16,776 nt of DNA from DAOTTI01 sp034437795 (GTDB lineage Bacteria; Chloroflexota; UBA11872; UBA12225). Within the stretch, counting starts at the first letter, position 1, and every line of letters starts with the position of its first letter. Both the position numbers and the translations under genes were made by a program. The notes under the pieces are model-generated. The model was given only the letters and a program-made list of their open reading frames with translations, was not told the DNA's origin and did not search any database. Where the stretch lies: the NCBI GenBank assembly GCA_034437795.1, contig DAOTTI010000039.1:1-16776 (forward strand). Reading direction: 5' to 3'. Of this stretch, positions 1 to 6,134 are shown piece by piece.

Positions 1-3000
1 CGCCAGGATCTCCGGCGGGATCGGCCAGGGCGTCGGCGAAGGCCCGAAGGCCGGCGTCGGCAGGGGTCTGAGGGTGATCCCCGCCGCCGTCGCCGCCGCT
101 ACCGGCGTCGTCACCACGCCCTGGAAGCCGGTGCCGGCATAGTCCTGAATGACGGTAACGCTGGCGCCACTGTTGTTGGCCACGTAGACGCGGTTGGTGA
201 CGGGGTTGGCCGCCAGGTTGAAGGGCTTGCTCCCTACCGCCAGCACGGCGAAGACGGTAAAGGCGTCGTTGGTGCCGTCGATGACGGACACCGTGCCGTC
301 GCTCCGGTTGGCAACGAAGACGTGGTTCGTCGTCGGGTTGACGGCCACGCCGGTCGGCTTATCGCCCACGTTGACCGTCGCGATCACCCTGTCCGTCGCC
401 CCGTCGATGACGGAGACCGTGTTGTCATCGCCGTTAGCGACGAAGATGCGGTTGGTGGTGGGATTGATCCCCACACCGGAAGGGCTGTTGCCGACGGTGA
501 TGGTAGTCACCACTGTGTCCGTCGCCCCGTCGATGACGGAGACGGTCGTCCCCTGGCTGTTGGCGACGTAGATGCGGTTGGTGGTGGGGTTGGCGGCCAC
601 GGCTACGGGGCGCAAGCCGACGGTGAGCGTCTTCAGGACCTGGGAGAGCTGGGCAGTGGTGACGATCACCTGTCCACCGCTGTAGTCCGCCAGGTACACG
701 CGGCCCGTGACCGGATTGAGCGCCACCCCGGTCGGGTTCTTGCCCGTCCCCTGAAGGGTCGTCAGGACTTGGTTGGCGGCCGTATCCACCAGCGTGAGCG
801 ATCCCTCGAAGAAGTTGGAGACGTACAGGCGATTGGTGGTGGAGTCGGCGGCGAGCCCGGCGGAGCTGACGTTGCCCAGGCTCAGCGTGCTGACCGCATC
901 CGTGCCACCGTCGATGATCGAGACCAGGTCGCCGGACTGGAAGGTCTCCACGCCAATGTGTGAGACGTAGATGCGGTTGGTAGCGGTATTGACCGCCACG
1001 TCGGCGGGGTTGGCCGCCACGGAGATGGACCTGACCACCTCCGGCACACGCCCGCTGCCCGGCGCCGCCGTGGGCACCGCTGTAGCCGTGGGCGTGGTGT
1101 CGACGCCGCTGGCGGGCACCAGCCGGACGGCCAGGCTGTGGAAGTAGCCGGCGGCGATGGCCAGTGTCGCATTGGAGTTCTGCACCCCGATCGGCACCGT
1201 GCTGTCGCTATCGGCGGTCTTTCCGTTGCCGAGCTGGCCCCGCGTGTTGTTGCCCCAGGCCACCAGCGTGCGGCTGCTCCGAAGGGCCAGGCTGTGGTCA
1301 CCGCCGGCGGCGATGGCCGTGGCGTCGGTGAGGCCGAAGACCGGCCTGGGCGTCAGGATCTGCCGGTCCAGGCTCCCCACGCCGACCTGTCCGCTGGTGT
1401 TGTCGCCCCAGCCGTAGACGGTGCCGCCCGCGCTTCCGCCGGCGCCCACGTCTGCCAGGGCCAGGCTGTGGTCGCCTCCGGCGGCGATGGCCGCGACGTT
1501 ACTCGGGCCGCTGACGGCTACGGGGGTAAGCCGGTCGGTGGTGGTGCCGTCACCGAGCTGGCCAAAGAAGTTGCGACCCCAGGCGAAGACCCTGCCGTCG
1601 GTTGTGAGGGCCAGCGCGTGGGCGTTCCCGGCGGCAATCGCCTTCACCCGCGCCAGGTCCTTCACCGCCACGGGGATGAGCCGGTCGGTGGTGCTGCCGT
1701 CGCCCAGCTGGCCAAAGAAGTTGCTGCCCCAGGCGACGACGGTCCCGCCCCGCCGGAGGGCCAGGCTGAAGCCGTTGCCGGCAGCGATGGCGATGGCATC
1801 GTTCAGCCCGACTACCGCCACCGGCGTCGGCCGGAACGCCAGCGTGCCATCGCCCAGCTGGCCGAAGGCGTTGCCGCCCCAGGCCAGCACCTTGCCATCG
1901 CCGGTCAGCGCCAGGCTGTGGTCGTTACCACCGGCAATGGCCTTCACTCCGGTGACGCCGCGCACCGCCCCCACCATGCCCCGATCCTTGGGCGAGCTGC
2001 TCCCGTCGCCCAGTTGGCCAAAGTAGTTGGCGCCCCAGGTAAACGGCGCCGCCACCGTCGGGCCGGACACTGGCGTCCGCGTTGCCGTCGGGGTCCGCGT
2101 CGGCGTCCGCGTCCGCGTGGGGGTCAGCGTCCCGGACAGGGTCGGCGTGGCGGTGGCCGTCGGGCTGGGGATACGCGTCGGCGTCGCCGTCGGCGCCTCA
2201 ATGACCCTCGCGGCCAGCTCGTAGAAGCGGCAGGTGCCCTGCGCGTCCGCGCCGGGCGCACCGGCCAGGAGGGCCGCCACGCCGGCGGTGGTCGGCGTGG
2301 CCGATGGGGCAACCGGCGTGCCGGTCGGCGTCATGGTCGGCGGCGGGGCTTCCACCACGTAGTGGCGGACCTGGACAAAGTAGGTGCCGGCTTTGGCGAA
2401 GGTGTAGACCAGCCGTGAGCCGAAGCCGGGGCCGCTATCGTCGTCCAGGCCAAGCGCCGCCAGCCTGGTCGCGCCGTCGACGTCGTACAGGGTGAGCACG
2501 GTATCGCAGGTGGAGGTCGACGTCGAGAGCTCGATCGTCAGACCGGCGCGGGCGACATCGAAGCGCACCCAGTCCCGGTCGCCCAGCACGTGCAGGCTGT
2601 GGCGCTGGGGCACGCCGTCCAGCGCCAGGCGCTTACTGGTCTGGGGCGTATCGTCGGGCTCGTAGCCATCCGGCACCGGCCCGGCGGGTAGCGGGGTGGC
2701 CGTAGCGGTGGGCGTGCCGAGGGCCAGCGCCCCCTGGATGGCGCCGCTGGCCAGGTAATCCTGGATCACGGAGAGGCTGGCGCTGCCGCTATTGGTCACG
2801 TACACCCGTCCGGTGTTCACGTTCACCGCCACGCCGGCGGGACCCGCCCCGACGGGGAGGGTGAGCAGCACCACGTTCGTCGCCCCGTCGATGACGGACA
2901 CGGTACCGTCGGCGCTGTTGGCGACGAAGATGTGGTTCGTCGCCGGGTTGACGGCCAGCGCACTGGGCCGCTTGCCGACCGGCACCGGCGCGCCAAGCAC

Positions 3001-4509
3001 GAGGTTCCTGGTGCCGTCGATGACGGACACGGTGTTATCAGCGCTGTTGGCGACGTAGACGCGGCCGGTCACCTCGTTCACGGCCACGGCCACCGGCCCC
3101 GCCCCCACGGCGATGGTCTCCAGCACGGCCCGGCTAGCCTCGTCGATGACCGAGACCGTCTTGCTCCCGCTGTTGGCGACGTAGATGCGGTTGGTCTGCG
3201 GATTGACGGCGATACCCTGCGGGGCGCTGCCCACGCCAATCGTGGCCAGGACGGCGCCGCTCCCTTCACCAACCAGGTCCTCATCGATCACCACCACGCG
3301 GTCAAGCGCGCTGCCGGCGACGTAGACGTAGCCGGTGCTAGGGTTGGCGGCCACGCCGCTGGGCCTGCCCTGCATCTCGAGGCGCGCGGTCACCGTGTTC
3401 GTCGGCCCATCAATCACGGAGAGGCTGCCGTCGCCCTGGCCGGCGACGTAGAGGCGGTTGGTAGCGCGGTTCAGGCCCAGTCCCCCGGGGCCGGGCCCGA
3501 CCACGACCGTGGCGACGGCGGGCACCCCACCGCTCCCACTGATCCCGCTGATCCGCGAGACGATGTTACTCGAGGCGTGGCGCACGTAGACGCGCCCGCT
3601 CTTGGCGTGAACCTCGATCGCCGCCGGCTCGGGCGCCACGGCAATGGTGTCCACCACCGCCGGCATGCCAAAGGGGATCGCCGTCGGCGCGGACGTCGGG
3701 GTCGGGGTGCTGGGGCGCACCGTCGCCGTGGGGGTAGGCGTCACCGTCGGCGTGGTGGTCGGGCTGGCCGTAGGGGTACTGGTCGGCGTCTCCGTGTGCG
3801 TGCCGGTCGGCGTTGCCAGGGGCGTCCCCGTACCGGGGGGTGTGGCCGTCACCGTCGCCACAGGCGTGCCGGTACCGGCGGGTGTGGCCGTCGCCGTGGC
3901 TGCCGCGGTGGCAGACCCTGTCACAGCCGGCGTCCCCGCGGAGACCGATGGCGATGGGGACGGACCGGCAGTCGTAGTCGTCGCGGACGCGGCCGGTGAT
4001 GCAGAGGGGCTGGCGGCTGCGCCCACGGGCAGCGGTGTCGGCGTGGCGGATGCGGGTGGCGTGCTCGTCGCGGTGGCGATGGTCGGGGATGCCGGCGTCT
4101 CGCTGGCGCCAGGCGATGGGCTCGTGCTGGCCGGCGCCGCCGTGGCGGAGGCCGTCGCCCCGGCAGGGCTGGTCGGCGACGGGGATGCGGACGTAGCGTC
4201 GGCCGGCGGGACGGTTGGTGAGACGCCCGTACCGGCTGCTGAGGCCGTGGTGGCCGTCGGCGGCAGCGGGGTTGCGCTGGGCACCGTGACCGTGCTCGGC
4301 GCGGCGGTGGCCGGCGGGGGCGTGGCCGTAGCGTCGCCGCCGGCAGGGGAGGCGGTGGTTGCGGCCGGCGAGGCGAGGGGCGTGGGGACCAGCTGGGCCT
4401 CGCTCAGGCGAGGCTGGCTGAGCAGCAAGGCGCAGGCGGCCAGCACCGCGCCCACGCTGCCGGTGAGCGTGAGGGCCCGTCGCTGCCTGGTATCACCTTG
4501 CCTCGGCAT
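1..4509 (-). CDS. Giant exported protein: YVTN propeller, PPC-like domain, RCC1 propeller, second YVTN propeller (partial)
   Basis: The frame is open for 1503 codons from an ATG at 4509 to the window edge with no stop, so the C-terminus is missing. A basic N-terminus and a hydrophobic stretch (about residues 12-32, ending near SEAQ) form a signal peptide, so the protein is probably exported. Residues about 43-283 are a Ser/Thr/Pro/Ala-rich stalk. Residues 286-585 are seven YVTN-type blades (NPxTNRIYVANS...TVSVIDG). Residues about 612-720 (GYEPDD, GDRDWVRFDV, YFVQVRHY) resemble a PPC/DVUA0089-type beta domain. A second TP-rich linker leads to six RCC1 repeats (WGxNxFGQLGDG...AIAAGxxHSLAL, 823-1130), and a second seven-blade YVTN array fills 1158-1457. 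PTP-rich sequence follows, with more protein probably beyond the edge. It starts 33 bp after the phosphodiesterase stop, so co-transcription is likely. The nearest purine-rich ribosome site (AAGGGGAG, 4523-4530) is 13 nt from the ATG, rather far. Domain calls are firm; function (surface binding scaffold) is inference. Confidence 0.9.
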   Translation of the reverse strand, partial: MPRQGDTRQRRALTLTGSVGAVLAACALLLSQPRLSEAQLVPTPLASPAATTASPAGGDATATPPPATAAPSTVTVPSATPLPPTATTASAAGTGVSPTVPPADATSASPSPTSPAGATASATAAPASTSPSPGASETPASPTIATATSTPPASATPTPLPVGAAASPSASPAASATTTTAGPSPSPSVSAGTPAVTGSATAAATATATPAGTGTPVATVTATPPGTGTPLATPTGTHTETPTSTPTASPTTTPTVTPTPTATVRPSTPTPTSAPTAIPFGMPAVVDTIAVAPEPAAIEVHAKSGRVYVRHASSNIVSRISGISGSGGVPAVATVVVGPGPGGLGLNRATNRLYVAGQGDGSLSVIDGPTNTVTARLEMQGRPSGVAANPSTGYVYVAGSALDRVVVIDEDLVGEGSGAVLATIGVGSAPQGIAVNPQTNRIYVANSGSKTVSVIDEASRAVLETIAVGAGPVAVAVNEVTGRVYVANSADNTVSVIDGTRNLVLGAPVPVGKRPSALAVNPATNHIFVANSADGTVSVIDGATNVVLLTLPVGAGPAGVAVNVNTGRVYVTNSGSASLSVIQDYLASGAIQGALALGTPTATATPLPAGPVPDGYEPDDTPQTSKRLALDGVPQRHSLHVLGDRDWVRFDVARAGLTIELSTSTSTCDTVLTLYDVDGATRLAALGLDDDSGPGFGSRLVYTFAKAGTYFVQVRHYVVEAPPPTMTPTGTPVAPSATPTTAGVAALLAGAPGADAQGTCRFYELAARVIEAPTATPTRIPSPTATATPTLSGTLTPTRTRTPTRTPTATRTPVSGPTVAAPFTWGANYFGQLGDGSSSPKDRGMVGAVRGVTGVKAIAGGNDHSLALTGDGKVLAWGGNAFGQLGDGTLAFRPTPVAVVGLNDAIAIAAGNGFSLALRRGGTVVAWGSNFFGQLGDGSTTDRLIPVAVKDLARVKAIAAGNAHALALTTDGRVFAWGRNFFGQLGDGTTTDRLTPVAVSGPSNVAAIAAGGDHSLALADVGAGGSAGGTVYGWGDNTSGQVGVGSLDRQILTPRPVFGLTDATAIAAGGDHSLALRSSRTLVAWGNNTRGQLGNGKTADSDSTVPIGVQNSNATLAIAAGYFHSLAVRLVPASGVDTTPTATAVPTAAPGSGRVPEVVRSISVAANPADVAVNTATNRIYVSHIGVETFQSGDLVSIIDGGTDAVSTLSLGNVSSAGLAADSTTNRLYVSNFFEGSLTLVDTAANQVLTTLQGTGKNPTGVALNPVTGRVYLADYSGGQVIVTTAQLSQVLKTLTVGLRPVAVAANPTTNRIYVANSQGTTVSVIDGATDTVVTTITVGNSPSGVGINPTTNRIFVANGDDNTVSVIDGATDRVIATVNVGDKPTGVAVNPTTNHVFVANRSDGTVSVIDGTNDAFTVFAVLAVGSKPFNLAANPVTNRVYVANNSGASVTVIQDYAGTGFQGVVTTPVAAATAAGITLRPLPTPAFGPSPTPWPIPPEILA
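139..1038 (-). repeat. YVTN beta-propeller array 2 (seven blades)
   Basis: A second run of seven blades extends from VRSISVAAN to VTVIQDY. It has the same blade grammar and the same terminal VIQDY signature as array 1, so the two arrays probably arose by duplication of a whole propeller. A 20-bp DNA word is identical at 395-414, 521-540 and 2879-2898, linking blades within and between arrays. Confidence 0.9.
1120..2043 (-). repeat. RCC1-type propeller array (six recognisable repeats)
   Basis: Six repeats of about 50 residues show WGxNxxGQLGDG at the start and AIAAGxxHSLAL at the end. The central copies are near-identical at DNA level with an exact period of 150 bp (compare the blocks beginning at 1531 and 1681). 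RCC1 propellers normally have seven blades, so one blade is diverged or completed by flanking sequence. One repeat carries a Gly/Ala-rich insertion (DVGAGGSAGG). Confidence 0.9.
2350..2676 (-). other. PPC/DVUA0089-like beta-sandwich domain inside the giant exported protein
   Basis: Residues about 612-720 carry the pattern YEPDDTPQTSKRL, then GDRDWVRFDV, then a Leu-Thr-Leu-Tyr-Asp strand, a D-D-D-S-G-P-G-F turn and YFVQVRHY. This order is typical of bacterial pre-peptidase C-terminal and DVUA0089-type domains, which are calcium- or ligand-binding beta sandwiches in exported proteins. Here it joins the first YVTN propeller to a TP-rich linker before the RCC1 array. Confidence 0.75.
2755..3654 (-). 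repeat. YVTN beta-propeller array 1 (seven blades)
   Basis: Seven consecutive repeats of roughly 42 residues can be counted, from VDTIAVAP to SVIQDY. Each has a NPxTxRxYVAN-like strand followed by TVSVIDG-like residues. Seven blades is the usual closed-ring number, so this segment alone should fold as a complete propeller. Blades 4-7 are the most regular; the first three are more diverged. Confidence 0.9.
3655..4383 (-). repeat. Ser/Thr/Pro/Ala low-complexity stalk of the giant exported protein
   Basis: About 240 codons made almost only of T, P, S, A, V and G (TPT, TAT, SPSP runs) follow the signal peptide. Such stretches act as extended, often glycosylated spacers between the cell surface and folded domains. 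At the DNA level it is a degenerate GTCGGCGT-like simple repeat. That explains the long valine/glycine-rich open frame on the opposite strand, which is not a gene. Confidence 0.85.
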
Positions 4510-4542
4510 CAGCACCGCTGCGCTCCCCTTGCCCGCTCCTCG

Positions 4543-5928
4543 CTACCGCAGCCCCACCACGCGCCCGCGCATCGCGGCCGGCGCCGGCAGGCCGAAGAGG
4601 TCCAGGATGGTGGGCGCCACGTCGTAGATGCGCAGCCCGTCGTAGCGCCCGCCGCGGGCGCGTGGCCCGGCCATCACGAAGAGCCCGTGCGCCGAGTGGT
4701 TGGCGTCGTCGGGCCCGGTGTCGTTCTCGAAGGTATAGATCTCCCCGTGGCCGATGCTGCCGACGCTCCGCCAGGCGAGGTTGCCGAAGTAGACGATCAG
4801 GTCGGGGGCGATGCCATTGCGCACCGGCCAGAGGTCTTCCGGCCGGAAGACGCGGGTCCCGATCGGCCGCCCGTCCGGGCCGGGCAGGGCCTCCAGGCGC
4901 GTGATCAGCTCGTCACGCAGGCGCTCGTAATCGGCCGAGGCGACCGTCCCATCCGGCTCGCGACCCTGCACGTTAAGGCAGAGCCGGCAGTAGTAGCCCC
5001 CCTCGCCCCAGGCGCGGGTGCGGCTCCAGTCCACCTGGGCGCGAGCAAAGGGCACGGTGCCGGCCGGGGGCTCGCGCAGCGCCAGGTACCCTTCGCGCAG
5101 CAGCCACTCGTTGACGCAGATGCCCCCTTCCATCGGCTGCGCCCCGTGGTCGGAGACGACGAACACCGTGGTCTGGTCATCGAAGCGCTCCAGCAGCTCG
5201 CCGATCTGGTCGTCCAGGTACTGGTAATAGGTGCGGATGGCGTGCTGGTAGCGGGGGTGGGCCTCGTGGCGCGGATGGCTCGGATCAAGGTAGCGCCAGA
5301 AGGCATGCTGGATGCGATCCAGCCCGATCTCCACCATCATGAAGAAGTCCCACGGCCGCGTCTCGAGCAGGTGCCGCGCGACGGCGAAGCGCTGCTCGGT
5401 CATGGCGTAGATCTCGTTCAGGATGCGGTCGCGGTCGTCGCTGCGGAAGTTCTGCACGTCCACCTGGTAGTCGCCGACCAGCCCTTCGATCTCGTGGCGC
5501 AGCTCCGGCGGATGGGTGTACTCGTGCTTGCGCGGGTCGGGGGTGAGAAAGCAGCTGACCAGCTCGCCGTTGACCGGCAGCGGGGGATAGGTTTGGGGCA
5601 CGCCCAGGGCGATGACGTGCTTGCCGGCCTGCCCCAGCAGGTCCCACAGGCGCTCCACGCGCACCCAGCGAGAGTCGGCGAAGGCCAGGCCGTTGTAGGA
5701 GTAGTCATTGCGGTTGCGGAAGCCATAGACGCCCAGCTCGCCGGGGTCGCGGCTGGAGACCATACAGCTCCAGGCCGGCACGCTGATGGGCGGATCGATG
5801 GTGCGCAGGGGCCCCCAGACGCCGGACGTCACCAGGGCACGCAAGTTCGGCAGGTCATCCAGCCACTGGTCGAAGACCAGCGACGGCTCGGCGCAATCCA
5901 GGCCAATGACGGCAATCTTGGGGGCCAC
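4543..5928 (-). CDS. Type I phosphodiesterase / nucleotide pyrophosphatase-family protein (alkaline phosphatase superfamily)
   Basis: This 461-residue protein begins with GTG at 5928, supported by an AAGGAG ribosome site 6 nt upstream. It hydrolyses phosphate mono- or diesters, or transfers the group, through a two-metal site; the substrate cannot be read from sequence. The metal and catalytic residues are all visible: Asp11 (IGLDCAEP), a Ser49 nucleophile candidate in ISVPAW (Ser54 is the alternative), Asp204/His208 (DRIQH), Asp260-His261 (SDHG) and His414 (SAHG). No signal peptide or membrane segment is present, so it appears cytoplasmic, unlike the exported proteins around it. Its stop lies 33 bp before the ATG of the giant propeller protein, suggesting one transcript. 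Close relatives are usually annotated simply as alkaline phosphatase family or phosphodiesterase proteins. Family assignment is secure; specificity is not. Confidence 0.92.
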   Translation of the reverse strand: MAPKIAVIGLDCAEPSLVFDQWLDDLPNLRALVTSGVWGPLRTIDPPISVPAWSCMVSSRDPGELGVYGFRNRNDYSYNGLAFADSRWVRVERLWDLLGQAGKHVIALGVPQTYPPLPVNGELVSCFLTPDPRKHEYTHPPELRHEIEGLVGDYQVDVQNFRSDDRDRILNEIYAMTEQRFAVARHLLETRPWDFFMMVEIGLDRIQHAFWRYLDPSHPRHEAHPRYQHAIRTYYQYLDDQIGELLERFDDQTTVFVVSDHGAQPMEGGICVNEWLLREGYLALREPPAGTVPFARAQVDWSRTRAWGEGGYYCRLCLNVQGREPDGTVASADYERLRDELITRLEALPGPDGRPIGTRVFRPEDLWPVRNGIAPDLIVYFGNLAWRSVGSIGHGEIYTFENDTGPDDANHSAHGLFVMAGPRARGGRYDGLRIYDVAPTILDLFGLPAPAAMRGRVVGLR

Positions 5929-5934
5929 AGTGCT

Positions 5935-5940
5935 CTCCTT
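5935..5940 (-). promoter_or_regulatory. Ribosome binding site of the phosphodiesterase gene
   Basis: AAGGAG on the minus strand, 6 nt before the GTG at 5928. It decides this start over other in-frame codons. Confidence 0.8.
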
Positions 5941-5968
5941 CTGTGTTGGACGGTCTGTGTTGGACGGC
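5941..5968 (+). repeat. 14-bp tandem duplication upstream of the phosphodiesterase gene
   Basis: CTGTGTTGGACGG occurs twice in direct succession (5941-5954 and 5955-5968), differing only in the last base. It sits immediately upstream of the ribosome site of the leftward phosphodiesterase gene, so it would lie in its 5' leader or promoter. Confidence 0.8.
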
Positions 5969-6003
5969 GTACTTACTGATTGACCTGATGGGACGTAGTG
6001 GAC

Positions 6004-6075
6004 TTGCTGGCCTTTGGACTATGCTCGGCTTGATCGACATTGCTGGCCTTTGGACTATGCTGGGCTTGATCGACT
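6004..6075 (+). repeat. 36-bp tandem direct repeat, two copies
   Basis: Two adjacent 36-bp units (6004-6039 and 6040-6075) start TTGCTGGCCTTTGG and end TTGATCGAC plus one base. They differ at one internal base (6025 versus 6061) and at the last position. They lie in the gap between the exported propeller-like gene (stop at 6135) and the phosphodiesterase gene (start at 5928). The gap is less GC-rich than the genes around it. The open frame running through it on the minus strand is a by-product of the repeat, whose period is a multiple of three. Confidence 0.85.
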
Positions 6076-6134
6076 TGACGCACTTGCGGGCGTACGAGCG
6101 GCGGGGAAGCGGCGTCTGCACTGGCTCACCCCGC

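Noticed and set aside
1138..2418. Plus-strand open frame of 426 codons with internal repeats
   Set aside because: The repeats are reflections of the RCC1 units read on the minus strand; the minus translation gives clear WGxNxFGQLGDG repeats.
3644..4627. Plus-strand Val/Gly/Ala-rich repeat protein
   Set aside because: Antisense of the Thr/Pro/Ser-rich stalk; its GVGVTVGV pattern is only the complement of TPT-type codons.
4498..5979. Long plus-strand open frame of 493 codons
   Set aside because: It lies opposite the phosphodiesterase, which has intact catalytic motifs and a good ribosome site. The plus frame gives a His/Val/Asp-rich product with no recognisable domain, as expected in GC-rich antisense.
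6004..6075. CRISPR array
   Set aside because: The two 36-bp copies are directly adjacent with no spacer, and there are no cas genes.
5855..6121. Minus-strand frame with SIKPSIVQRPA twice, as a small gene or an N-terminal extension of the phosphodiesterase
   Set aside because: It is in a different frame from the phosphodiesterase, and the peptide repeat is the 36-bp DNA repeat read through. There is no ribosome site or known family.
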